From: Parasedimentitalea psychrophila
GTDB lineage: Bacteria; Pseudomonadota; Alphaproteobacteria; Rhodobacterales; Rhodobacteraceae
Reading direction: 5' to 3'
Assembly: GCF_030285785.1 (NCBI RefSeq)
Contig: NZ_CP127247.1
Coordinates: 372,001 to 436,000, forward strand
DNA: 64,000 nucleotides
Of this stretch, positions 43,947 through 52,823 are shown one piece after another. The first letter of the stretch is position 1; every line of letters begins with the position of its first letter. The position numbers were made by a program, and so were the translations under genes. The notes below the pieces were generated by a model. The model had not been told where the DNA came from and did not search any database. It saw nothing but the letters and a program-made list of their open reading frames with translations.

Positions 43947-43987
43947 CCCTCTCGGGATATTGCGCCACAATACCCTGCCGGGCAGCG
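43947..43987 (-). repeat. Hairpin mini-element, copy F (41 bp)
   Basis: Inserted exactly between TTTGACC and ATGAAAGTG (LT/MKVLF) of the transposase, in the sense direction, unlike B-E. GCTGCCCGGCA, stem GGG-TATTG/CAATA-T-CCC with a bulged T, then GAGAGGGG. Confidence 0.9.
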
Positions 43988-44287
43988 GTCAAACAGGTCT
44001 GGATGGCGGCGTCGCTGAATATCCGCGATCGGCCCCTCTTGCCGCAAGGTTTGGCATCCCAGTTCATGTCCGGATCGAACCAGATCGTAAGCGACCCGCG
44101 ACGCCTCAGCGCCTCATTATAGGCAGTCCGGTTCGTGGTCTTGTAGGTGGGCGATGTCGGTTTGCTCAGGCCCGTCAGCTACCACTCTGGATTCACAACA
44201 TGAATCCCCCACCAGATTTGTGCAACAGAGCCGTTTGTTGCAGTAAATGCTATTAAAGGATCGGCATCAAACCGCGACAGGTCCAAA

Positions 44288-44497
44288 TTGCCCGTACTCA
44301 GGTCGCCCGTACTCAAATCCGGTGGGCGACTGCTGTGCCAATGGAGCGGCGTAACTTATACCGTTGAAGTAACTGATACCGGGTTTGTCTGGAACGGAGC
44401 GCGCGACCGCTCGCTCTCGGCGATTGCCCGCGCCATCATCGGCGCACACTGGTCTGGGCCCCGCTTATTCGGGCGCAAAGGAAAGACTCTACGATGA
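44288..44497 (+). pseudogene. DUF2924 protein, C-terminal part
   Basis: About 50 residues after 44340 match the end of DUF2924 proteins: VTYTVEVTDTGFVWNGARDR, SLSAIARAIIGAHWSGPRLF. These small proteins are usually encoded directly before large serine recombinases in integrated elements, and the next gene begins in an ATGA overlap. The N-terminal part is missing and replaced by a duplicated 15-bp unit (CGCCCGTACTCA-like). Confidence 0.75.
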
Positions 44498-44960
44498 GAA
44501 TCCCCCATATGCGCTGCGCGATCTACACCCGCAAATCCTCGGGACATGGGCTTGATCAGAACTGCAATTCCTTGGATGCTCAGTATGAAGCCTGCACCGC
44601 CGACATCGCCAGCCAGCGCCGGAAAGGGCTGGAAACTGCTGGCTGAGCGCTATGACGACGGTGGCATCTTTGGCGGTCTGCAAGAAGAAAGGCCTCTGGA
44701 TGGGCGGTGTCCCTCCCGTCGGATTTGATCCCCAGCGCTCTCAACTCCGACTTCTTTGCTATTAGTGCCCTCTTCACTTGCCGCCGCTGGGGCGTAGAGA
44801 TGATGATCATCGCAGGCGAGACCAAGCCCGCTCCTGACGCAGCAATGATCCGCGCTCTGCACAACGCTCATCTCTGGACTGCTGATCTGCGCAAACGGTG
44901 TTGTCAGGTCCATTCGAACGGGTCTCAGCAAGGACAACATGACTGTTCTTTATGCCGAAC
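44494..44960 (+). pseudogene. Large serine recombinase, decayed N-terminal and internal parts
   Basis: Starts MRIPHMRCAIYTRKSSGHGL with the catalytic serine region, then NSLDAQYEACTADIASQRRKG; a frameshift follows (KLLAERYDDGGIFGG in the next frame). A deletion leads to KGLWMGGVPPVGFD, and later IIAGETKPAPDAAMIRALHN. These are ordered parts of one large serine recombinase. It is dead, and its middle portion may be the piece at 41.55 kb. Confidence 0.78.
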
Positions 44961-44974
44961 AAAGCTGGCGCCGC

Positions 44975-45530
44975 TCGGCGAGATCGGCGGCGTGGTTGCG
45001 CTTGAAATTGGCGCGTGAGTAAAGCTGGCGTTCCACCCCGGCAGGGAATTCATGCCCCGATTGTTAAACCACCGGCCAGTTTCCTGCTTCTGTGCATTGC
45101 CGATGACCTTCCTGGCAGCGCTTAGGATCGAAGTTTATCCGTCACCATGACATGCAGACCCCACAGCGATTAATGATTTTTCGTAGGGGTTTCAACACCG
45201 CCTTGCGGTCCCGGCGTTTGGTGACAAAGGTTTCCAACACCTCAGCATGGTGATCCGCAGCACGCCAAGGGCTTGCGTCCCGCCGTTGATCTTCAAAAAA
45301 ACCTCATCCAGGTGCCATTGCCCATTGGACTGGGCGCGCCTCTGCCGAATAGGTTTTCTGCGGATCTGCGCGGCGCACAACGTGCCCACCCAATGTCACC
45401 AGAAACGGATCGTCTGGTGACTGATATCAATCCCTCGCTCCTGCAACAGGTCCTCGGCATTTCGGAGGGAAAGCGGCAACCGAACGTGCATCGTCACCGC
45501 AAGCCGGATGATATCGGGGCGAGTTCGGAA
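44975..45530 (-). mobile_element. IS6-family transposase relic
   Basis: On the minus strand: LAPDIIRLAVTMHVRLPLSL, RNAEDLLQERGIDISHQTIR, GQWHLDEVFLKINGGTQALG, and near the end LYSRANFKRNHAADLAERRQ. These are successive parts of an IS6-type transposase, separated by frameshifts and a deletion around 45.05-45.15 kb. No intact catalytic DDE frame remains. Confidence 0.85.
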
Positions 45531-45540
45531 TAACTAAAAA

Positions 45541-45566
45541 GGGGCGCAGGATACCTCCTGCGCCCC
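45541..45566 (-). terminator. Rho-independent terminator of the second sugar importer operon
   Basis: A perfect 11-bp stem (GGGGCGCAGGA / TCCTGCGCCCC) with a four-base loop, followed on the minus strand by five U residues. It lies 27 bases beyond the binding-protein stop. Confidence 0.85.
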
Positions 45567-45593
45567 TAATTTGCTCGGACCCATGTGCCGGAT

Positions 45594-46643
45594 TTAGCGG
45601 GCAGGCAGCGGCATCCAGTCGGGAACCGACACGTCCGCATGGGCGAACTGAGGCAGCTTTGCCGAAAGATCCGCCATGTTTTTGATGTCGCCATCCATCA
45701 GCATTTGCTGGGTGATCAGCGTCGGCGGCACGATGACGTTGTGACCGACCTCTTCGCCCGCCAACAGCATGGCCAGGGTACGCACTGAAACTTCGCCAAC
45801 CACTGCCGGGTTTGTCGCTGCGGTTGCAGCCCAGGCGCTGTTTTCTTCCAGCATTGCCGAGATGTCAGCCGTGGACACATCTGCCGAATAGATTTTGATC
45901 TGATCGCTCAGACCTGCTTCGTCGACCGCGATTTTCACGCCCTTGGCGAATTCATCGTAGGGCGCGAACATCACCGTGATGTCCGGGTTTGCCTGCAACA
46001 CAGACCGGGCCTGATTGGCAACAGAGTTGGCAATTGGGTTGTCGAGCGTACCAAAGACAGCCGCTTCGTCGATGCCAGCATATTTTTCACGGAAGATCTT
46101 CCAGGTCTCGTCGCGGCGGTCCAGCGGCGCGATACCGGGCACATAGACATATCCGGCTTTCCAGGCTTCACCATTGTCGATGATCGCCTGTTCCAGCGCC
46201 AGACGGGCCAGATCACGGTCAGATTGCTCGACCTGCGGCACCGCCGGGTTTTCGACGTTCACATCAAATGCCACGACCTTGATGCCCGCGTCCAGAGCCC
46301 GCTGAACAGCGTCTTGCATGGCTTCCGTCAGACCGTGCTGCACGATGATTCCGTCGACGCCCAGAGCGATAGCCTGGTCCACCATGTCGGCCTGAAGTGC
46401 TGCATCCTGGCGGCTATCGAAAATGCGGAGATCGACGCCAATGGCAGCGGCCTGGCTCTCGACACCTGACAAATAGGCCTGAAAGAAATCGCCGGTGGAC
46501 AGGTAACGCACCAGAGCGATTTTAACGTCGCCAGCGTTGTCAAACGGCGCCGGCATCTCACCCGCCAGTGCAGGCGACAGCCCGGCGGCCAGTGCCATTG
46601 CGCTGCTCGCCAACTTCATAAATATCCGACGTGAAAAGTCCAT
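45594..46643 (-). CDS. Periplasmic sugar-binding protein (RbsB type)
   Basis: 349 residues with a signal peptide (MDFSRRIFMKLASSAMALAAGLSPALA, twin-arginine-like SRRIF). Family 2 binding fold: VKIALVRYLSTGDFFQAYLSG, VDQAIALGVDGIIVQHGLTE, VVAFDVNVENPAVPQVEQSD. It is preceded in the transcript by its own permease and ATPase genes (order ATPase-permease-binding protein). Next to mtnK/mtnA the ligand is probably a 5-modified ribose. Confidence 0.9.
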   Translation of the reverse strand: MDFSRRIFMKLASSAMALAAGLSPALAGEMPAPFDNAGDVKIALVRYLSTGDFFQAYLSGVESQAAAIGVDLRIFDSRQDAALQADMVDQAIALGVDGIIVQHGLTEAMQDAVQRALDAGIKVVAFDVNVENPAVPQVEQSDRDLARLALEQAIIDNGEAWKAGYVYVPGIAPLDRRDETWKIFREKYAGIDEAAVFGTLDNPIANSVANQARSVLQANPDITVMFAPYDEFAKGVKIAVDEAGLSDQIKIYSADVSTADISAMLEENSAWAATAATNPAVVGEVSVRTLAMLLAGEEVGHNVIVPPTLITQQMLMDGDIKNMADLSAKLPQFAHADVSVPDWMPLPAR

Positions 46644-46678
46644 TCTTAGTCTCCCTTTTGGTGTTTTTGTGAGCGGCC

Positions 46679-47737
46679 CTAATGAGCCCCTCCGCGCTTT
46701 GACAGTGCGAAGGTAAAGACAAGTGCCACGACCAGAACCGCGCCCTTGACGAAATCTTGTGTGTAGTAAGGCGCGTTCATCATCGTCAGCCCCTGCAACA
46801 GAATGCCAATGAACAGGGCGCCGATAATTGTGCCAAATGCGTTGGGCTTTGCCGCGCCCAGAACCGCAAACCCGATCAGCGCCGCCGCAACCGAATCCAG
46901 CAACAGATTGTTGCCCGAGGCGATATCACCACGCCCCAACCGGGCGGCCAGCAGGATGCCGCCAACAGAGGCCAGCACTCCGGAGATCATATAGGCAAGG
47001 ATCTTGTACCGGTTGACATTGGCCCCAGCCAGGCTGGCGGCGCGTTGGTTTGAGCCGATGGCATACATAATGCGCCCATGCCGGGTCAGCTCCATGAAGC
47101 CCCAGACCAGAAAACCGACCACCAGCAAGACGATCACCGAGACCGGAATGAGATTGTCGATGAAGAAATCAAACCGGTGACGACCCAGCGCCAGAAAGGC
47201 CTTTGAGAATATCCCCTCGGCCACCCGCCCGTCAGGCAGGGTCATTCCAGTGGCGATCGAACGCCCCTGTGTCGGGATCCGCTGCAACCCGACCAGAAGG
47301 AACATCATGCCCAGGGTTGCCAGCAGGTCAGGCACCCGCATCTTGACGATGAGAAGCCCGTTGATCAGCCCGACAATTGCCCCCATAGCAAGACAAGCCG
47401 CAACCGCAGCAAAGGCGCTCATCTCCCAGACCACCAGAACATAAGACGATAACATCAGCGATGTGGTGGCCACCGAGCCGATGGACAGGTCAAACCCGTC
47501 AACCACCAGGGTCACGGTGACGCCAAGGGCCAGAATGCCGGTGATGGCCACCGACTGAAAGATGAACACGGCACTATAGGGGCCCGCGAAACCTTCGGCA
47601 AAAATGCTGAAGAACAGCACCAACCCAAGGGTCAGCGCAATAAAGCCGTACCGGATTGCGAATTCGGTCGCTGTAAGCTTGGATTTGACGCGACGTTCGG
47701 TATTGGGCAGCGTATCGTTTGAGGCTTCAGATTGCAT
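46679..47737 (-). CDS. Ribose-type ABC importer permease
   Basis: 352 residues of the RbsC family, with VDGFDLSIGSVATTSLMLSS and GLLIVKMRVPDLLATLGMMF. Overlaps the ATPase gene by 11 bases. Only one permease gene is present, so a homodimer is expected. Confidence 0.93.
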   Translation of the reverse strand: MQSEASNDTLPNTERRVKSKLTATEFAIRYGFIALTLGLVLFFSIFAEGFAGPYSAVFIFQSVAITGILALGVTVTLVVDGFDLSIGSVATTSLMLSSYVLVVWEMSAFAAVAACLAMGAIVGLINGLLIVKMRVPDLLATLGMMFLLVGLQRIPTQGRSIATGMTLPDGRVAEGIFSKAFLALGRHRFDFFIDNLIPVSVIVLLVVGFLVWGFMELTRHGRIMYAIGSNQRAASLAGANVNRYKILAYMISGVLASVGGILLAARLGRGDIASGNNLLLDSVAAALIGFAVLGAAKPNAFGTIIGALFIGILLQGLTMMNAPYYTQDFVKGAVLVVALVFTFALSKRGGAH

Positions 47738-49253
47738 ATTCGGTCTTATCCGTTGTTTCGCTTTGCTGCCCGGCGACCTGTGTCAGCACAGCCCCCAGAT
47801 CAATGTCTTCGTTTCGGTGATCGCCAACGATCGTATGATCGGCCATCACGATAATTCGGTCGGCAATTTCCAGGGCTTCGTCCATTTCAGCCACCAGCAC
47901 GACAGTGGCCCGTCCACCGGCGGTTTCCCGAATTTTGTGGCCAATGTCTCTGCGGGCTTTGATGTCCACCCCCTGAAAAGGCTCATCAAGCACCAGAAGA
48001 TTCGAGGCTTCGGACAGCCAGCGTCCGACCATGACTTTTTGTTGATTGCCACCGGACAGTCTGCCGATCTCATCGCCATCACTTTGGCAGACGATTCCCA
48101 AATCGGTAATCGTCTTGCCTGCCGTTGCCCGTTCGCTGCGCCGTTTCAGAAAGGAAAAGGCTGAATGCCGGGCCAAAAAGGGAATAGTGATGTTCCGGGT
48201 GATGTCGAAATCCTGCACCACCGCATTACTGGCCCGGTCCTTGGGGCACAGGAACACCCCTGCATTTATGGCTTGGCGCTGTGAGGCGGGATGATAGGGC
48301 TTGCCCAGCAAGCTCATCCTGCCGGTCACTGGCTGTCCTAGACCGAACAGAATATCTGCGAAATCGGTCTTACCGCTGCCCACAAGACCGGTGATGGCCA
48401 CCACCTCGTTGGCGTGCAGGTCAAGCGAGAAAGGCTTTGAACCGGGGCGCAGAGAAATATCGCTCAATCGCATCACCGGCGCGCCGACCTTGGGAATATC
48501 AATATCCACATCGGTCATCGCATGGCCCAGCATGGCCTTCACGGCCCCCTCATAGTTCAGGGGGGATGTCTCGAACACGCCCGAGATTTTACCGTCTCGC
48601 ATGCTGACAATACGGTCGGCAATGCGGCGGATATCGGACATGCGGTGCGAAATATAAAGGATGGCCGCGCCAGCGTCGCGCAAGCGGTCCAGCAAGCTGA
48701 ACAACCGCCGGGCCTCGACTGCGGACAGCGACGACGTTGGCTCGTCGAGAATGAGCAGTTTGGGCCTATGGGCCATGGCCCGGGCAATCGCCACCAGTTG
48801 CCGGTCCGCCAGGCCCAGTTCGCTGACGGATTGGGTCACGTCAACGTTCAGTTCCATGGCGGCGGCGATTTTACGAGCCTCGGCGCGATGTTTACGCTTG
48901 TTCAGGAAGAACCCAGCGCCAGGTGCGGTCAGATGATCGAGCATCAGGTTGGACGCGATATCCAGGTCGAGGATCACCCCATCATTGATACTTTGGTGGA
49001 CGGTCACCACTCCGGCGCGAATGGCCTCCGAGGGGCTGGACGGGCTGAACGGCTCACCGTCAAGCGTGATTGTGCCGGAGTTTGCGCTGTGAACGCCGCA
49101 TAAGATTTTGACAAGCGTCGATTTCCCGGCGCCATTGGCCCCCATCAAAACCGTAACCTGCCCGGGGCTCAGCGTCAGATCAATGCCCCGCAAGACATCG
49201 TTGGCACCAAAGGCCTTGGTGATCCCCGTAAGCTCCACAGCTTTATTCTGCAC
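47727..49253 (-). CDS. Ribose-type ABC importer ATPase with two nucleotide-binding domains
   Basis: 508 residues from GTG 49253, which has GGGAGG seven bases upstream; the ATG at 49298 lacks a site. First domain: GANGAGKSTLVKILCGV, LLILDEPTSSLSAVE; second domain: GLVGSGKTDFADILFG, LSGGNQQKVMVGRWL, LLVLDEPFQGVDIKA. First gene of the importer operon. Confidence 0.92.
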   Translation of the reverse strand: MQNKAVELTGITKAFGANDVLRGIDLTLSPGQVTVLMGANGAGKSTLVKILCGVHSANSGTITLDGEPFSPSSPSEAIRAGVVTVHQSINDGVILDLDIASNLMLDHLTAPGAGFFLNKRKHRAEARKIAAAMELNVDVTQSVSELGLADRQLVAIARAMAHRPKLLILDEPTSSLSAVEARRLFSLLDRLRDAGAAILYISHRMSDIRRIADRIVSMRDGKISGVFETSPLNYEGAVKAMLGHAMTDVDIDIPKVGAPVMRLSDISLRPGSKPFSLDLHANEVVAITGLVGSGKTDFADILFGLGQPVTGRMSLLGKPYHPASQRQAINAGVFLCPKDRASNAVVQDFDITRNITIPFLARHSAFSFLKRRSERATAGKTITDLGIVCQSDGDEIGRLSGGNQQKVMVGRWLSEASNLLVLDEPFQGVDIKARRDIGHKIRETAGGRATVVLVAEMDEALEIADRIIVMADHTIVGDHRNEDIDLGAVLTQVAGQQSETTDKTEYAI

Positions 49254-49290
49254 CGGCTTTCCTCCCTGATGAGCGAGCCTAATGTCCCAT

Positions 49291-49316
49291 TCTGTCATAT
49301 GTCAACAACTATTGAC
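49291..49316. promoter_or_regulatory. Divergent promoter with GTCAA-N6-TTGAC dyad
   Basis: Between the importer operon and mtnK. GTCAA (49301-49305) and TTGAC (49312-49316) form an inverted repeat, and TGTCA lies just before it. TGTCAACAA matches the site upstream of the polyol importer (41.04 kb). Probably bound by the SorC regulator encoded at 51.75-52.72 kb. Confidence 0.45.
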
Positions 49317-49381
49317 TTTTGCTCGACGCTCGAGAAGATTGGCATCAACACGACGCCAAGTGACCGTTGCAAGGGGGCAAA

Positions 49382-50656
49382 ATGAACAATATTGATCCGG
49401 ATTACCAACCTTTGACCACCGACACGCTGGCGGCGCGGCTTGGGCCAATCAAAGCCCTGACTGACCTGTTGGGCTCGGATACATCCAACTGGAACTCCAA
49501 GGAGGTTGGCGATGGCAACCTGAACCTGGTTTTCATCGTCCAAAGCGACCAGGGCAGCGTCATCGTCAAGCAGGCGCTGCCCTATGTGCGCCTAGTGGGT
49601 GACAGTTGGCCGCTGCCGCTGAAACGCTCGTTCTTTGAGTATCACGCGCTTATCAGACAGGCGAAACGCGCGCCCGGCACGGTGCCAGAAATCTACTATT
49701 TCAATGAGATCCAAGCCATCATTGTGATGGAATTTTTCACCCCTCACGTCATCCTGCGGCAGAGCCTGATGGCAGGCAAGACACATGACGGGCTGGCCGA
49801 TACCCTGGGCCTGTACTGCGCCCGCACTTTATTCCGCGGCTCGGACCTGAGCATGGACACCGCCAAACGCAAAGCAGACGTGGCCCTGTTCGCCGAAAGC
49901 GTGGAGCTCTGCGACATCACCGAAACACTGGTGTTTTCCGATCCGTATTTTGACGCGGAACGGAACCATCACACGCCACAGCTGGATGCCCTTGTGGCGA
50001 CACTGCGCAACGACGTGGATCTGAAAGTCGAAGCGCATCATCTGAAAGCAAAGTTCTGCAACAACGCGGAAACCATGCTGCACGGCGATCTGCACACCGG
50101 CTCGGTCATGGTCAGCGACACCGAGACCAAGGTGATCGACCCTGAGTTCGCACTTTATGGGCCTATGGGCTTTGATATCGGGATGCTGTTGGGCAATTTC
50201 TGGATGGCCTACTTCGCTCAGCCCGGACACGCCGAGGCACCCGGCACGCGGGCAGACTACCAGGACTGGATTCTCGGCGTCGTGGACAGAATATGGACCG
50301 TATTCACCAGCGAATTCTCGCGTCTGTGGCGCGAGGAACGGACCGGGATTCTCTACGAGAAAACACTGTTTGAGGATCAGGGGCACGCGCTGGCCAGTGA
50401 ACAGGCGCTAGCCCATCGGCTGAACGACATCTGGCAGGACACCTTGGGCTTTGCCGGTGTGGAAATTATACGGCGCACCTTGAGTCTGGCCCATATCGCC
50501 GAAAACGAAACTATCAAAAATGATGAATTACGAGCGGATTGCGAGGCGCGCGGGCTGAAACTTGGCCGGGCGCTTGTAGTGAACCGGGCCCGGATGAATT
50601 GCATGGCCTCGGTGACGGATCTGGCTCGGGTAATTGCTGTGGAGGCAAAAGAATGA
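49382..50656 (+). CDS. mtnK: 5-methylthioribose kinase
   Basis: 424 residues from ATG 49382 ([12 protein letters not shown]) with GGGGG upstream. Kinase fold of the choline/APH type with [14 protein letters not shown] (nucleotide loop), [15 protein letters not shown], the catalytic loop [13 protein letters not shown] and the metal site [17 protein letters not shown]; these are MtnK hallmarks. It phosphorylates 5-methylthioribose, or 5-deoxyribose as a side activity, at C1. Overlaps mtnA by 4 bases. Confidence 0.95.
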   Translation: MNNIDPDYQPLTTDTLAARLGPIKALTDLLGSDTSNWNSKEVGDGNLNLVFIVQSDQGSVIVKQALPYVRLVGDSWPLPLKRSFFEYHALIRQAKRAPGTVPEIYYFNEIQAIIVMEFFTPHVILRQSLMAGKTHDGLADTLGLYCARTLFRGSDLSMDTAKRKADVALFAESVELCDITETLVFSDPYFDAERNHHTPQLDALVATLRNDVDLKVEAHHLKAKFCNNAETMLHGDLHTGSVMVSDTETKVIDPEFALYGPMGFDIGMLLGNFWMAYFAQPGHAEAPGTRADYQDWILGVVDRIWTVFTSEFSRLWREERTGILYEKTLFEDQGHALASEQALAHRLNDIWQDTLGFAGVEIIRRTLSLAHIAENETIKNDELRADCEARGLKLGRALVVNRARMNCMASVTDLARVIAVEAKE

Positions 50657-51753
50657 AAGTTGGCGCTAAGCACTATCGCTCAATCTGGTATGACTATGCA
50701 GAGCAGGTGGTGAAAATTATTGACCAGCGCTGGCTGCCCCATGAATTCCGCGTCGTCGATCTGAAAAGCCGCGATGATTTTGCCGTCGCCATCCGGGATA
50801 TGTGGGTGCGCGGTGCCCCACTGATCGGCGCCACCGCAGCGTTTGCGGTGGCCGAGGAAATGAAACGCGACGCCTCTGACGCCTCGCTGGATGAAACATG
50901 GGAAGTTTTGCATGAAACCCGCCCAACCGCCATCAACCTGCGTTGGGCGCTGAACGTAATGCGCGACCGGCTTAGGGATGTGCCTGAGTCTGAACGCGCA
51001 GCAACAGCCCAGGCGCTCGCCCAGCAAATCTGCGACGAGGACGTCGAGTGTAACCGTCAGATCGGGCTGCACGGGCTGGAAATCATCAAGAAAATCGCCA
51101 GCACCAAAAAACCGGGCGAAGTGGTGAATATCCTGACCCATTGCAATGCTGGCTGGCTGGCAACTGTGGATTGGGGCACTGCCACCTCGCCGATGTACCA
51201 CGCGGCCGAGGCAGGCATTCCGGTGCATATCTGGGTGGATGAAACCCGGCCCCGCAATCAGGGCGCGCAATTGACCGCCTGGGAGATGGACAGCCACGGC
51301 ATGTCGCACAGGCTGATCGTCGACAATGCCGGCGGACATCTGATGCAGCACGGTGACGTTGACATGGTGATTGTCGGCACCGATCGCACCACTTCGCACG
51401 GCGATGTCTGCAACAAGATCGGCACCTATCTGAAAGCGCTGGCCGCACGGGACAACAATATCCCGTTTTATGTGGCCCTGCCCTCACCGACCATTGACTG
51501 GACCCTTAAGGACGGCGTCGCGGAAATTCCGATTGAGGAACGCGACGGCGATGAGGTGACCAAGGTCTGGGGCAAAATGGAGGACGGACGTGTCGGCCAG
51601 GTGCAGATCAGCCCGGACGGAACCGCCGGCGGCAACCCGGCCTTTGATGTGACCCCGGCCCGTCTGGTGACCGGGTTGATCACCGAACGCGGCGTCTGCG
51701 AGGCCTCAGCCGAAGGGTTGGCCGCATTGTTCCCCGAGCAGGTTCTGGATTAA
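50653..51753 (+). CDS. mtnA: 5-methylthioribose-1-phosphate isomerase
   Basis: 366 residues from ATG 50653, inside the mtnK stop (ATGA). [18 protein letters not shown], catalytic cysteine in [12 protein letters not shown], catalytic aspartate in [20 protein letters not shown]. It converts MTR-1-P to 5-methylthioribulose-1-P. The rest of the methionine salvage genes (mtnB, mtnC, mtnD) are absent from the window, while an aldolase fusion follows. This fits the DHAP shunt rather than methionine regeneration. Confidence 0.95.
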   Translation: MKVGAKHYRSIWYDYAEQVVKIIDQRWLPHEFRVVDLKSRDDFAVAIRDMWVRGAPLIGATAAFAVAEEMKRDASDASLDETWEVLHETRPTAINLRWALNVMRDRLRDVPESERAATAQALAQQICDEDVECNRQIGLHGLEIIKKIASTKKPGEVVNILTHCNAGWLATVDWGTATSPMYHAAEAGIPVHIWVDETRPRNQGAQLTAWEMDSHGMSHRLIVDNAGGHLMQHGDVDMVIVGTDRTTSHGDVCNKIGTYLKALAARDNNIPFYVALPSPTIDWTLKDGVAEIPIEERDGDEVTKVWGKMEDGRVGQVQISPDGTAGGNPAFDVTPARLVTGLITERGVCEASAEGLAALFPEQVLD

Positions 51754-52724
51754 CCTGCAGCCTCTAACATCAGTCGGGCGGTTTCGTTGCTTGTGACAAC
51801 ATGAGTAACGCAGCCGCCCGCGATGGCCGATAGCATCGGTACAACTTTGGTGTTCCCCTCAGAGACCAGCAAGCCGACCTCTAGCCCTTGCAGGTTATCA
51901 AGGGTAATGCCGATCATCCGGTCGTCCAGTGCGCCCGGAATGGCCTGACCTTCGGCGTCAATGAACCGCCCGCATAACACCCCTGTCGCACCCTGTTTGA
52001 CATACCAGTCCAGATCAGCACGGCTGGCCAGACCACTGCTGACAATGTGACTGTCCGGATCACAGGATCCTGCGGCAAATAGGGCTTTGTTGCAGTGGCT
52101 CAAGGCATCCAATTGGCGGCGAATGATCGGCTCGTCGCGCAGTCGCGCCGCCAGGTCCGGATCACTAAGCACCGCCGGCGCATGCAGGTTGATGCATTTT
52201 GCCCCTAGGTTCTGCGCCATATGGGCGGAACAGATCTCGGCGGTGAACCCATAGGGCGTCGCCATCGACCCGACCAGTTGCGACACCGTGACATCGCTAA
52301 TCTTGGTCTGCTCAATAGCCTCTGCGATTTCAAAAATCGTCCGCCCCCAGGCAACACCCAGCCGATCACCGGGCGCCAGCAGGCTGGGCAGCCAATCAGC
52401 GGCGCCGCGCGCCACCCGCATCAGCGCCTCTTCCTCGGTGCCCTTGCCACGGGGCAGGACAAACGCCGCCTGAAGTCCGAATTTTTCTCGCAGATCCTGG
52501 GCCAACTGATGGCTGGTGAACACCTCCGGCGCCAGACTGATACGGATATACCCCCGCTCGCGGGCCTCTTGCAGGTAATTGACCACCGTTGCCCGCGAAA
52601 CCTGCAACAATTTGGCGATCTCGGTCTGGTTCAGCCCGTCATGGTAATACATCCAGGCAGCTTCGATCACGATGCTCTCACCGCTCACCTGCCCGGCTGT
52701 CCGTCTGCGCAATGATGTCGCCAT
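51750..52724 (-). CDS. SorC/DeoR-type sugar-binding transcriptional regulator
   Basis: 324 residues from ATG 52724, preceded by AAGGAGGGG. Helix-turn-helix [35 protein letters not shown], then a sugar-phosphate domain ([28 protein letters not shown]). It meets mtnA tail to tail and is divergent from the aldolase fusion gene, so it can regulate both sides. The effector could be MTR-1-P or deoxyribulose-1-P. Confidence 0.92.
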   Translation of the reverse strand: MATSLRRRTAGQVSGESIVIEAAWMYYHDGLNQTEIAKLLQVSRATVVNYLQEARERGYIRISLAPEVFTSHQLAQDLREKFGLQAAFVLPRGKGTEEEALMRVARGAADWLPSLLAPGDRLGVAWGRTIFEIAEAIEQTKISDVTVSQLVGSMATPYGFTAEICSAHMAQNLGAKCINLHAPAVLSDPDLAARLRDEPIIRRQLDALSHCNKALFAAGSCDPDSHIVSSGLASRADLDWYVKQGATGVLCGRFIDAEGQAIPGALDDRMIGITLDNLQGLEVGLLVSEGNTKVVPMLSAIAGGCVTHVVTSNETARLMLEAAG

Positions 52725-52759
52725 GAAACCCCTCCTTTTAGATATTTGACACCATGTGC

Positions 52760-52771
52760 TGACAATTGTCA
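52760..52771. promoter_or_regulatory. Candidate SorC operator (TGACAATTGTCA)
   Basis: A perfect 12-bp palindrome in the 99-base gap between the SorC gene and the aldolase fusion. TTGAC occurs again 15 bases upstream. TTGTCAAAA to its right resembles the TTGTCAACAA site at 41.04 kb. Position fits autoregulation and control of the fusion gene. Confidence 0.55.
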
Positions 52772-52823
52772 AAATCTATGCTCTAACGCATAAAACACAC
52801 ACGTGAAAAAGGGTATATTGGCC

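Larger units (their letters stand above)
43185..44185 (-). pseudogene. IS5-family transposase disrupted by five mini-elements
   Basis: Pieces in order on the minus strand: MSKPTSPTYKTTNRTAYNEA, RRRGSLTIWFDPDMNWDAKP, [F] MKVLFGMALRQTTGFVESLW, DWVVPDFSTLSRR, GPLHLLI [E] DSTGIKVEGEGEWNAR [D], deletion, GAYDTRRCHNAIADRGAAAV, SGYHRQSRVET [C] KMHCMKLLGQRL [B] MARDFDRQVAEVQVRIAVLN. Removing the five 39-41 base inserts rejoins the frame at each point. The DDE region is damaged by the deletion. It cannot be active. Confidence 0.9.
43134..44232 (-). mobile_element. IS5-family insertion sequence, dead
   Basis: Bounded by inverted ends GGACTCTGTTGCACAAA (43134-43150) and ATTTGTGCAACAGAGCC (44216-44232). 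It contains one transposase gene on the minus strand, broken by five hairpin mini-elements and by a deletion of roughly 140-150 bases. Length is 1099 bp, of which about 200 are mini-element DNA. It interrupts the TPR gene at its left end. Confidence 0.9.

Noticed and set aside
44296-44325. Duplicated CGCCCGTACTCA-like unit as a repeat array
   Set aside because: Only two imperfect units, at the broken edge of the DUF2924 fragment; no sign of a CRISPR or regulatory array.
45033-45062. CACCCCGGCAGGG...CCCCGA as a further mini-element copy
   Set aside because: Too short, lacks the GAGAGGG end, and reads as a decayed part of the IS6-type transposase (RWFNNRGMNSLPG).
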